Assembly (NCBI RefSeq): GCF_024323335.1 | Contig: NC_066580.1 | Coordinates: 142,156,188 to 142,220,187, forward strand | DNA from: Lathyrus oleraceus | Taxonomy: Eukaryota; Streptophyta; Magnoliopsida; Fabales; Fabaceae | Length of the DNA stretch: 64,000 nucleotides | Reading direction: 5' to 3' | Part shown: one piece after another, positions 32,693-44,202 of the stretch | Layout of the letters: each line of letters begins with the position of its first letter | How positions within the stretch are numbered: position 1 is the first letter of the stretch | Program-made: the position numbers and the translations under genes | The notes under the pieces: generated by a model | What the model was told of the DNA's origin: nothing | The model's input: the letters and a program-made list of their open reading frames with translations, nothing else | Databases searched by the model: none

Positions 32693-35600
32693 TGTCGCAT
32701 TACGCGAAAAAACCGGCAGGAAAAGAAAACACAGAGCCGCCACCGTGCGTTATTTATCCCAAAGGAGGGAAAGGAAACGCTCGAAGTAAACCTGGAAAGG
32801 AATGGTCTCGCGACCAGAGATTGATGGGATCGGGAGTCGGTTATGCGAAGGGAAGGTATTAGCACCCCTACACATCCGTCGTACTCGACGGGATCCACGC
32901 TAAAAAAGAATAGAAGAAAGGTTGCTGAATAGCTACTCAAACACTGCACAAAACTGGATGGAAACACAGATGAAAGACGGGGAAGGGATACGGGGAATGT
33001 GCTCGCTAGGATATCGCATCCTATGCATACGTATCTTCTCTAACCAGAGAAAGAATCAGAGCACTCGTAGCTCGACTAACACACGCCAAACAAAACACAA
33101 ACACGGGAAACCGATTGCCAATCGCTGGACTTACGTCAGACTCCGATAAACAACACGACACTTAGGAAACCGACTGCCAATCGCTGGACTTATGTCAGAC
33201 TCCAACAAACAACGCAAATAGGATACGGAATGCCAATCCCTGGTCTTACATCCATATCCTAACACACAACATAAAAGGGTTAAAAAAGAAAAAGGGCGCC
33301 CAGAGAGATCAGCTCATCTCCTGCCTACGTACCTCATCTGGTATGAGGATCAGGGCGACGTAGTTCCCCTTAACAGGGAAAAAACTTCTATCCTAACCAA
33401 AGACTAGGGAGATAACAAGCTACTAGGGAGACTACGACTCGAGCCTAGAAGTTGTCATGCATACGATCCCTATGTTGAGGTCTCTAATCCTAACTTGCAC
33501 AGGAAGCAAGCTAGCCTAAACAGCACATAATCAAACACAAGCACAAGAGAGCAAGCACACACACTATATGCAAACAAGTGGCTCATACAAGGCTAGGCTT
33601 TAGTCAAGGGGTCAAATCAACCTCGACAAACAAGCCAACTGGAAAGGGGTGTTTTTAGCTCTTAACCCTAACATTGAGAGTTAGGGTGAAGCAGATGAAA
33701 TGGAGATGAGGGTTATGCCTCATAGCTCTTATCCCTGGCCTGGGAGAGGTTGAATCAAATAGAAAGTGTGGGAGTTCAGAATGTAGGAACTCTGCTCCAC
33801 ATGACTGACACAACAAGATTTTGGGTTTTTATTCAAAGTGCATCAACACATGGTGTGAGCAAAGTGAATGACACAACTGAATAGCAGGGGATGGATTGCA
33901 CATCCCTTTTATCTGCCAATGCCTCTTCACTTAGGAGGTCTTTGAATGTACAAGGCACAAAGATAAACAACCACAAACATTGCCTCTTAAGGAGGGCTTC
34001 AGACAGGTGCTTGCCAAAGTAACATGACAGGTCTTCCAGACTACATGAAGATTAGGGGTTATACCTAAGTGGTATGCCAACCACAAGAAAAGCAAAGTAA
34101 AGTTCAAATGAACTTAAAGCAACTTAGGTACCTGTGGAAACAACTAAACCAATCAGTACAGAATTCAGACAACAATCAACAACAAACAATATCAAACAGA
34201 CAATCCCAATGTACAACACATAAGCCATAAGGCAAACTCAAGTGAATTATCATCAACCTACAAAACAACCAAATGTTAGCAATCAAAAACAAATATCAAT
34301 ATTCAAATGATGAAGCATCATCAACCATGAAGATTAGGTGCTTGGTCCTGAAATTCAAAGCTCACATGTAAGTATAAACCACTAGGTCAAAGCCTAGGGT
34401 CAAAGGTGAAGAAAAAATTCAAAACAGGAGCTGAAATTCAACACAATACAACTTCAAACACATAATAACATATCCTAAAAAGGATCACATCAAAATCACC
34501 AAGCAAAGGCATTTCATGTGCAAGTGAAGTCAAAGACAATTTCAAAGCATACATTTGGACATTGAGAATGAAAATTCCAAATCAAAACAGAAATGATTCA
34601 AATAATTCTATAAAACATTATGAGCATACAACACATCCAATACAATCCTCATACAAAAAATCAGAATCAACAGAAGTCATTCGATATGGAAATGAAATTG
34701 CACAAGTGGATCAACCAAATGTGTGACACAAATTGTCTCACCATGCAAACACATGTATAAAACAGAAATGGTAAATGGGAAAAATACCAAACCAAGCCTA
34801 AAACATCCATTAACATGTCTAGAATCATCACATAAAATTTCAAGCAATTTGGATTAAAATCAAGCATTTCACAATAGAAAGAGCAAGGCAAGGTCACAAA
34901 TGTACACATGATCAAAGATTCTAGCACCATTCAAAATCCAGCCATGCACAACTTCAAAACTTAGCATCATAAAGTTCTAGACATTCTAAGGAACAAGTAG
35001 CAAAAAACCAGGCATTTTTTGGATCATTTTTCAAATAGTTATGATTTTTCTAAGTTGATGAAAAAAATAAAAATGAAATGAAGCATGTAACATGCAATTT
35101 GGAGGGAAATCATAGAATGAGAGAGCAATTTGAAAAATGGACGCGCCAAGGATCGAACCATGTTAACATTTAAATGAGCGCGCGTTGACACCTAAACGAC
35201 ACCGTTTTGGCAAAACCCTAGCAAATCCAGAATTGGACGCTAAACCGTCACTAGTCCGACGCTAGTATGAAGATCTTCATCTTCTTCATGAAGATGAAGA
35301 TGAACAGCATGAATGTTCATGAACGAATTTCCAGATTTTCCAGAAATCTCCAGAATTCCACAAAACTTATAGCAAATCAAAGCTTATGCGATGGAGAGCA
35401 CAGATCAATCAACATCTAATCCTAATTCAACATAACAAGAGAGAATCGATAGAAAACATTTTGATGCATCAAACTTTAATCACACATATCTTGCTCAATA
35501 ATGCACCAATTCACACGATTTTTAGCTCAGGATCATCAGTGAGAAGAGATCTACAAGAATATACACATGGATTTGAGAATTGTGAAGGTCGAAAAACCTA

Positions 35601-36955
35601 CCTCTTGAAGAGCAGGTTCTGGTTTTGCACGATTCAAAGCTCCAGATGATCCAAATCAGCTCCAGAATGCTTGTGATGATGATTGATGAAGAGTTTGAAG
35701 CTTGGAAATGTGTAGATATAGCTTAATAATCAACTTCCATGGCAAGGTTCTTGAACTTCAAGTGCTCGAAAATGGCTCCAAATCTTCAAACAATTGATGG
35801 ATTCACACTCAATTACACTCACTGATCATGAATCTTCAACAAAAACAAGGTGTTATGTTGAAGAATTTTGAAATTTGATTATGAGAAATTTTTGGAGGGA
35901 GAGAAAAATGTGAGATCTAGATCCAGAATTCTCACCAATTCTGTTGTGATTATCAATATATACTCTTCACTAATCACATACTAATCAAAATTAGGCATGG
36001 CTTAGTTCAAATTAAACAAGATAAGGTGTTATGACCAAAACTTGAAAATTGGAGGGTGCATGGCTATTTCCACGTGAACAGTACCATGTAGCTGATAATT
36101 TTCACTCAAAATTAATTTTCAAACACAATGGCAATGGTGGAAAGCTCTCATGATGCATCAAATTTAAATTTCCAAGTTTCCCTCCAAAATTGACTTGAAT
36201 CCATAAATGATCACATGTTGGAAATTCATGCAATATGATGGATGTTTTGGAAACTTCATGACATGAGGAGAAAAATGCAAAAAGAGGCACTAAATTTTGA
36301 GTTTTGGTTCAAAAGATATGGCCATTTGAAGTTTCAAGCACACGTTTCCATGATTTGATCATAACTCTTTAACCATTCATCATAAATTCATGATCTTGGA
36401 CTTTTTGGAAATGGGAGATAAAGATATTCAACTTTCATGTTAGACTAAATTTCATTTGAAGCTTCTTTGATGTTGGAAAGTTGAGTTGAAGTTGGTCCAA
36501 AACTTGCCATTTTTGGAAACCTTCAAATTACAGGTCACTTTCCATTTTTGGAAACTTTTGATCTGGCTTCAAAATCTTCAATGTAGACACTTGTCATGAT
36601 GAATGAACCTCTTTTGGACATGAATCAAGTGTCTCAAACCATTTCTCCATCTCCTAGCCCTCAGTTGACTTTCAGTTGACTTTTATGGGCCTCAGATGAC
36701 TTGAACATGCACTGATGACTTTGAGCTTTCAACACTTATCCAATTGCTTCAAAATGAACCTTGGGTCATGTAAGCTTTCTAGAATAACCATAGGGCCTTT
36801 ATCTCATGAAAAAACCCTTGCTCTCTTGCACAGATGAATCCTCCTAACCAGTTTTGACTGAGGAGATGCAACATGATATGCAATGACAATACAATGTTAA
36901 TGACCTAAAAATGAAATGAATGTACAAATGAGAGGTGCAAATTTGAGGTGCTACA
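32693..36955 (-). mobile_element. 3' LTR of Ogre-4 (4263 bp)
   Basis: On the minus strand TGTAGCACCTC...GCGACA, the same family as the Ogre-1 LTR with the same order of blocks (PBS-like core at 32734-32742, CC/GGAGTCC block 33890-34030, inverted repeat TGTGACA near 34723, TATA box 35955-35962). Two near-identical 60-bp units lie at 33110-33235. No gene; short frames are unsupported. Confidence 0.88.
35955..35962 (-). promoter_or_regulatory. Probable TATA box of the Ogre-4 LTR
   Basis: Minus-strand TATATATT in a context like that of Ogre-1 (followed by 'gataatcaca'), about 1 kb from the LTR start. Confidence 0.5.
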
Positions 36956-36968
36956 GCTGCCCCTACTC
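36956..36968 (-). promoter_or_regulatory. Polypurine tract of Ogre-4
   Basis: Minus-strand GAGTAGGGGCAGC next to the LTR start. Confidence 0.85.
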
Positions 36969-37179
36969 AATCAACTGGGAACCTGAACGGATGAGAGCAA
37001 CGGCTGTCAGACCTTCAAGGTAAACAGGGATCGAATACCAAAGAAACGTAGAAATTTGCACTCTGCGGTGGATGATCAAAGAAAAGAATGTTCACCAATG
37101 GCAGCTTCCACTGGGTATTTGAATTTTTATCACTGGACCAGACAAGACGTTTACCGACGACTCTACTGGGGATTTTGAT
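36969..37179 (-). other. Spacer between the Ogre-4 polypurine tract and minisatellite
   Basis: Non-coding; decayed minisatellite-like words near 37130-37179. No other feature. Confidence 0.5.
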
Positions 37180-38300
37180 TTTTATCAGAAAAAGGAACCA
37201 CGACCAGACATCGAAAGATGATGAATGGGAAGAGAAATCACGACTAGACGCCAAAGGCCAACTAGGAAAGCCTCGACCAGACATCGAAAGATGATGAATG
37301 GGAGAAAGAGATACAACCAGACGCCAACGGACGAATGGGAAAAACTCGACGTTTATCGACACCAACGGAGAGGTGACCAGACATCAACGGATGACTGGGA
37401 AGACTCAACCAGACGTCAACGGACGAATGGGAGAAACTCGACGTTTACCGACACCAACGGAGAGGTGACCTGACATCAACGGATGACTGGGAAGACTCAA
37501 CCAGACATCAACGGACGAATGGGAGAAACTCGACGTTTACCGACACCAACGGAGAGGTGACCAGACATCAACGGATGACTGGGAAGACTCAACCAGACGT
37601 CAACGGATGAATGGGAGAAAGAAACCACGACTAGACGCCAACGGACGAATAGGAAGAAACTCGACGTTTACCGACACCAACGGAGAGGTGACCAAACATC
37701 AACAGATGACTGGGAAGACTCAACCAGACGTCAACGGACGAATGGGAAAACCTCGACGTTTATCGACACCAACGGAGAGGTGACCAGACATCAACGGATG
37801 ACTGGGAAGACTCAACCAGACGTCAACGGACGAATGGGAGAAACTCGACGTTTACCGACACCAACAGAGAGGTGACCAGACATCAACGGATGACTGGGAA
37901 GACTCAACCAGACATCAACGGATGAATGGGAGAAAGAAACTCGACGTTTACCGACACCAACGGAGAGGTGACCAGACATCAACGGATGACTGGGAAGACT
38001 CAACCAGACATCAACGGATGAATGGGAGAAAGAAACCACGACTAGACGCCAACGGACGAATAGGAAGAAACTCGACCAGACATCAACGGATGAATGGGAG
38101 AAAGGAACCACGACTAGACATCGAAAGACGATGAATAGGAAGAGAAACCACGACTAGACGTCAACGGACGAATAGGAATACTCGACCAAACATCAACGGA
38201 TGAATGGAAAAAGATACAACCAGACGTCAACGGACGAATGGGAGAAAAAGGGATGTTACGAACATCGAAAGATGATGCCTACAGACACCAAAACAGGACC
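37180..38300 (-). repeat. Minisatellite in the Ogre-4 3' region, about 92-bp unit
   Basis: Plus-strand word AGGTGACCAGACATCAACGG begins at 37371, then about 92 bp apart at 37463, 37555, then 37685 (130-bp unit), 37778, 37870 and 37966 (96 bp). Sub-units 'cagacgtcaacggacgaat' and 'cagacatcaacggatga' alternate. Flanks to 38300 hold further irregular copies. The sequence is unrelated to the Ogre-1 minisatellite although it occupies the same place in the element. Frames across it on both strands are repeat by-products. Confidence 0.9.
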
Positions 38301-39560
38301 CACCCGGGGATCAAACCAGCATCGTAAGGATGACATCTACATATGTCAGGACAAGGCCACACACTTGCCGGGGACTACGCTGGGGAGTCAAGCTTTCCTT
38401 TCACCTGCGGGTGAGGAAAAAACCTCTCTGGGGATTACCAATCCTGAATGCTGTCAGGAGTCACCGCTGCAAATATGCCATGCGGATTGTTGAACAATGG
38501 TCCGCCTCTGCTGGGGATATGGTCCAATCTGGTTTAACACATGTATGCATATGTTTGGATTTTTATGGCGTGATGCTCCATATTGAATGGAAATGCTACG
38601 CGATTTGAGGATGCAATGATTACTACATGTAAGATGCAAAATGATGAAAACTCCTACTAGGGAGGAAATGATCGCTTCGCTGAGCACACAGATCTGATTA
38701 GATTCTCAACCCTGTGGGGAGACACACTGCTGGGGGTGCTTTGCTGATCTGATACTCTGGAGACAGCAGAGAAACCAACTCAACTGGGGAGTCTCTGTCT
38801 GGGGAACACACCAACCTCTCAAACGTGCTGGGGAATAACATTGTTGTTGGAGAAAGGATAAATCCCACCGGGGACCACTTTCACTGAATCCACTCCACTT
38901 GGATACTCCGCTAGAGGAAACAAACAATGTTCACCTCCACTGAGGATAACTGTCAATCCACGGGCACGAATAACCCTACTGGGGATAATTTTCACCGAAC
39001 CTGATCCGCTTGGGGACTTCGTTGGGGAAAACCATCAACACAAACCTCCGCTGGGAAGACTACCCACTTCAAACTTGCTGGGGAGAATATTCACAACCCT
39101 GCTGGGGAAAGGCATTCATGACCCTACTGGGGAAAGGCATTCATGACCCTGCTGAGGATTACAGTACTTCATACCCGACTGCTGAGGAACAAACTACCCA
39201 TGGGTACAACCGCTGGGGATACGACAACCTTCAGACTTAGTGGGGACTAACAGTCTTCAGACTAGCTTGGGATAAATCAACTTTCAGGCCTGCTACCCGA
39301 CTGCTGGGGAAGAAAAGTTCTCAAAAGTTTTCATACTTGCTTGGGGACATAGTCACTTTCAAGCCTGCTGGGGGAACATCCTCAACCCTGCTGAGGAATC
39401 CCTGATCTTGACTATGCTAGGGAGACAACCAAACTTCTCACACTACTGGACAGTGCTGAAACATCTCTGAACAAACCGTGGCTTATCTGCTTCAGCCAGG
39501 AATCAAAGGTACTAACCTGCAAAGTAGCAAGACATACATGCCCCAGGGGATTGTATGGAC
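38301..39560 (-). repeat. CCCCAG-type degenerate repeats in the Ogre-4 3' region
   Basis: Plus strand shows copies of CTGCTGGGGA-like words about every 30-60 bp, for example 38506-38517 CTCTGCTGGGGA, and near 38383, 39048, 39079, 39103, 39121 and 39209; on the sense (minus) strand these read TCCCCAGCAGAG. Same class as 1-640 and 55460-58440. Confidence 0.7.
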
Positions 39561-40085
39561 AAGATACACCCAAGTGTACTCAACATTCAAAATGATTTTC
39601 AAATGTTTTATCCTTCTGCACGTTATTGTCTAGCCTTCATGTTTTTTATATGCAATGTTTATCAAAAATCCGGACGTTTTTGCAAACAAAACAGTAAAAT
39701 AAAAACAAGGGAGCAATTTATCTGAATAACGACTTTTATTGATTGAAAATGGGCCTGAAAAGGCAAATACATCCGGAAGCAATTCCTAGGAAGAGGTAAT
39801 TGCGCACAAAAGGAAAAATCTACCCTAATGGCAATGTGAACACGACATCCACTATTTCCCAATTCTGTTATGACTCACAGATCACCTCCCAAATTCCTTG
39901 CTTTCTGAGAAGAACGATTGGACCGATCACATCCTTCGAGAAGGTAGACACTGAAGCGCGATGAAGTACAGATAACTCAGACTGTAGTCTTCGCTTTAAT
40001 CCCTCTTTTGCCTGGATCGCCCTTTCGGGTTTTCAACCCACCGGGATACCCATTTTTGCCTAAGCCGCCCTTGCGGGTTTTCGAC
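39561..40085 (-). other. Ogre-4 region between pol and the 3' repeats
   Basis: Non-coding sequence holding, at 40010-40090, two units with the hairpin words CCCGAAAGGG and CCCGCAAGGG on the minus strand, as in Ogre-5 at 58930-59010. Otherwise no feature. Confidence 0.5.
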
Positions 40086-40811
40086 TTACCGGGTGTACAT
40101 ATTCTTTTCATTCTTTATCCCTAACTTTTGCCCGAACCTTTTTCCTCTTTTTTTTTTGGTTCGCCGGGATGCCCATTTTTGCCTGGACTCTTTTATTCTT
40201 TTCGTCCAGCGGGTCAATTTATGCGGAGTCCACTTGCCCCTGTTATCTGTACCGGGAGGAAGGATCCTCTTCAAAACCAAATCACCTGTCTGATAGCTTC
40301 GAGGACGCACTTTCTGATTAAAGGCTTTCTTTATCCTTCTCTGATACAACTGCCCATGGCACACAGCCGCTAACCGTCTCTCTTCGATAAGGCTCAACTC
40401 ATTAAACCTTGTCCGAATCCACTCAGCTTCGTCTAGCTTGACATCCAGCAAGACTCTCAGAGAAGGAATCTCCACTTCAACAGGTAGGACTGCCTCCATA
40501 CCATACACAAGGGAGTAAGGGGTTGCCCCGGTCGACGTACGCACTGAAGTACGGTACCCATGCAAAGCGAAAGGCAGCATCTCACGCCAATCCTTGTACG
40601 TTACGACCATCTTCTGCACAATCTTCTTGATATTCTTGTTTGCCGCCTCTACAACACCATTCATCTTCGGTCTGCAAGGAGAAGAATTGTGATGTTCAAT
40701 CTTGAAATCTTTACAAAGCACTTTCATCATCTTGTTATTGAGATTCGAACCATTATCAGTAATGATTCTCTCAGGAACCCCATAACGACAAATGATTTCC
40801 TTCTTAATGAA
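40086..40811 (-). pseudogene. pol: Ogre-4 integrase C-terminal half
   Basis: The 40730-40086 segment has the integrase catalytic Glu region (RPKMNGVVEAANKN) and the domain downstream up to RGKWTPH, where it diverges abruptly from Ogre-5. Compared with Ogre-5 the C-terminal tail (GPYVVKRAFSGGAL...) is gone, joined to 3' region sequence, so a deletion removed it. The open segment is separated from 40812 by an in-frame TGA, after TKQVVA. Confidence 0.9.
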
Positions 40812-42375
40812 TCAGGCAACCACTTGTTTGGTAACATTAGCATAGGAAGTTTTTTCCACCCACTTGGTGAAGTAGTCAATCGCAACCAGGATGAAGCGAT
40901 GTCCATTAGAAGCAGTAGGCTCAATCTTCCCAATCATATCAATACCCCACATCGCGAATGGCCAAGGCGAATTCATGACATTCAGAGGGCTTGGTGGTAC
41001 ATGCACCTTATCAGCATAGATCTGACATTTATGGCACTTCCGAGCGTATTTGAAACAATCGGATTTCATAGTCATCCAATAATAACCGGCTCTCAACAAC
41101 TTCTTGGACATTGCATGACCACCAGCATGGGTACCGAACGAACCCTCGTGCACTTCTTGCATTAACATGTCTGCTTCGTGTCTATCCACGCATCTGAGCC
41201 GAACCATGTCAAAGTTCCTCTTATACAGCACATCATCCTGATTCAAATAAAAGCTTCCAGCTAGCCTTCTCAGGGTTTTCTTGTCATTCTTTGACGCTCC
41301 TTCAGGATACTCCTGGCTCTTGAGGAAATTCTTAATGTCAAAGTACCACGGCTTCTCATCAACAACAGACTCGGCTACAAACACATACGCAGGCCTCTCG
41401 AGTCGATTCACCGCAACATGTGGCACATGATTCCACCAATGGACTTTGATCATAGAAGACAAAGTAGCCAAGGCATCAGCCATCTGATTTTCATCCCGGG
41501 GGACATGATACAACTTCACTTTTTTGAAGAAAGTCAGGATCCTTCTGGTGTAATCTCGATAAGGAATCAAATGCGGCTGGTGAGTATTCCAATCTCCATT
41601 GACTTGATTAATCACCAGAGCGGAATCTCCATAGATGTCCAGAGTTTTGATCCTTAGATCAATGGCTTCTTCGATCCCCATGATACAAGCTTCATACTCA
41701 GCCTCGTTGTTGGTTACGTCAAAAGTCAATCTGGCAGAGAAAGGTATGTATGCACCTTTTGGATTGATAAGTACAGCCCCAACACCGTTACCATTCACAT
41801 TCACAGCCCCATCAAACATCAGTGTCCACTTGTCATCAGGATTCGGTCCTTCCTCGACAAGAGGCTCTTCATAATCTTTCATCTTTAAATACATGATGTC
41901 TTCATCAGGGAATTCAAACATCATCAGCTGATAATCATCGATTGGTTGCTCGGCAAGGTAGTCTGACAGAATACTACCTTTGATGGCTTTCTGTGACGTA
42001 TACTGGATATCATACTCCGTTAAAATCATCTGCCAACGAGCAACATGTCCGGTGAGAGCCGGCTTCTCAAAGATGTACTTCACTGGATCCATCTTAGAAA
42101 TCAATAAGGTAGTATGGTTCAACATATACTGTCTCAGTCGGCGAGCAGCCCAGGCCAAAGCACAACAAGTTTTCTCGAGCTGCGAATATTTTATTTCACA
42201 GTCGGTAAACTTTTTGCTAAGGTAGTATATAGCATGCTCTTTTCGACCAGACTCGTCATGCTCTCCCAATACACACCCCTTCGAGTTCTCGGTCACTGAC
42301 AGATACATTATCAGAGGCCTCCCAGGAACTGGAGGTATAAGGATTGGAGGTTTCTGCAAATACTCTTTTATCTTG
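40812..42375 (-). pseudogene. pol: Ogre-4 RNase H, second RNase H, integrase N-terminal half
   Basis: A 515-codon open segment (42359-40812). It begins at the end of RT, with the first RNase H (YLSVTENSKGCVLG, about 15-125). Then comes the second, archaeal-type RNase H with D183, E221, D245 and D295, a hallmark of the Tat branch, and the integrase zinc finger (H404, then CHKC at 442-445) and first Asp (D474 in WGIDMIG). Similar to Ogre-5 throughout. Confidence 0.93.
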
Positions 42376-42890
42376 TCAAAAGCCTTTTGACAGTCTCCCT
42401 AAAAACCCACGAACCTGCTTTTCAGTTTTTGGTTCAGGCATCTCTTGTATGGCTTTTACTTTTGCTGGATCAACCTCAATCCCTTTCTCGCTGACAATGA
42501 AACCCAACAGCTTCCCGGATCTCACCCCAAACGTACACTTGTTCGGATTCAGCCTCAGTTTGAACTTTTTCAGTCTTTCAAACAACTTTTGCAAGTTTAC
42601 CAAGTGCTCCTCTTCTGTCTGCGACTTCGCAATCATATCATCCACGTACACTTAAATCTCTTTGTGCATCATGTCATGAAAGAGAGTCGTCATAGCCCTC
42701 TGATAGGTAGCACCAGCATTCTTCAGCCCATATGGCATCACCTTATAGCAGAATGTGCCCCAAGGTGTAATGAATGTCGTCTTTTCCATGTCTTTTGGCG
42801 CCATCTTGATCTGATTATAACCAGAGAAACCATCCATGAAAGAGAAAACCGAGGATTGAGCTGTGTTATCAACCAATACATCAATGTGAG
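42376..42890 (-). pseudogene. pol: Ogre-4 reverse transcriptase core and thumb
   Basis: Segment 42885-42652 has FSFMDGFSGYNQIKMAP and FGLKNAGATYQRAM-like motifs (Tyr-Gly-Leu here). The TAA at 42652-42654 stands just before YVDD (42651-42376 segment: VDDMIAKS). That second segment ends in a frameshift: about 35 codons between GFLGRL and the RNase H start are deleted relative to Ogre-5. The right end is cut by solo LTR-C. Confidence 0.9.
42886..42890 (+). repeat. Target duplication GTGAG, left of solo LTR-C
   Basis: Partner at 49028-49032; it lies inside the RT coding sequence of Ogre-4 (around PHIDVLVDN). Confidence 0.9.
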
Positions 42891-44194
42891 TGTAAGACCC
42901 CAATTTTGGGCCCTAAGATCCCTCATGGCCCATATCATTCATATCATAACCTCAAGGATCATTGCATGCCTTTGCTCCCCTCCTAGTGGGTAGATTGCCT
43001 TGTGTGTTGTTTCTTGATCACCAAGCATACTTTGCATTTGTATATCTTTGCCTTTCATATGTTTATCATTCAAAAAGTACAAAAATATTGTCAGTCTAAC
43101 CTTGTTGCTTGCAGTTGAAGCAATCATCAGCAATTAGGTCAAAGTCAGTCAATAGTCAGTCAAAGCAGTGGATGGTGGCCATTCTTGCAGAATTTGGGCA
43201 CCATGATCAATAATCAAAGGTTCATACAACTTGAGACATCATTTGAAGTCAAGGTCTCAAGGAATTAGGGTTTGGAATTCATCAGAAGTGCTTCAGTCAC
43301 TCCAAAACCCTAGAAAAGTCAAACTTGGTCAACTGTTGATTTAATCAAGAATTTGATGGATAGAATTGACTTGAAGGAGTTCATTCATGCTTGTATAAGC
43401 CTCATATATCATGTTCAACCTCATCATGGAAGAAAATCAAGTCAAATCAGAAATTTTCCAGAAATAGAAAGTGGACCTGTAATTTCAACTGCCAAAAATG
43501 GAAACTTCTTGATCTTAAACTTACATCATGATACAAGCTCCAAATGAATTTTTGCCCAACATGAAAGTTGAAGATCTTGTTCTCCCATTTTCAAAAAGTC
43601 CAAGAACACCCAAATCCCATGTGTGTTTGTCAAGATATGATCAAATCATTTTCACCAATTTTTGAACTTCAAAGAGCCATATCTCTCAAACCATAAGGCC
43701 AAATTTGGTGGGGTTTTTTCCTACAAACCACATTTTTCATCCTCTTTCCAAAAATATAAATTTCATTCATCAAAACTTTGCCAATCAAAATGGCATTTTT
43801 GGACCTATTTCATTTAAAATCAAAGTTTGACCAAACTTTGACTTTTTGAATTAAGACCTTTTTCACCATTTTGCCAATTGAGATTGCTTTCATATCATAT
43901 TTGTGATTTGCTCCAAACCCTAAACCATCATCATATCACCATTTTACTACCATTTTGGACCAAGGTACAAAGTTGGCATTTTTATGCATTTTGGTTCATT
44001 GAGTAAAATCAAGTACAGCAGTTCATGAAGCAACCAAAAACAGCAATTGGCAAGGTCCTTGGCAGCCTGTTTAGAGCCCAAAATCGTGCAGCCACTACAC
44101 CCCCATTTCCACATGCTCAAGTTTAGCAAGTTTGCAAATATTGGCATTAAGGCTAAACCAGTTTAGGCTTTGGATTAACTTGGCTAAACAGGAA

Positions 44195-44202
44195 TATAAA
44201 AG
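44195..44202 (+). promoter_or_regulatory. Probable TATA box of solo LTR-C
   Basis: TATAAAAG about 1.3 kb into the LTR, in line with the other giant LTRs. Confidence 0.55.

Noticed and set aside
37015..38687. Open frames on both strands over the Ogre-4 minisatellite
   Set aside because: Same reason: repeat by-products, frames on both strands, no known domain.
40093..42993. Long plus-strand frames opposite Ogre-4 and Ogre-5 pol (for example 40560-41165, 61350-61934)
   Set aside because: They are shadows of well-supported minus-strand pol sequence.
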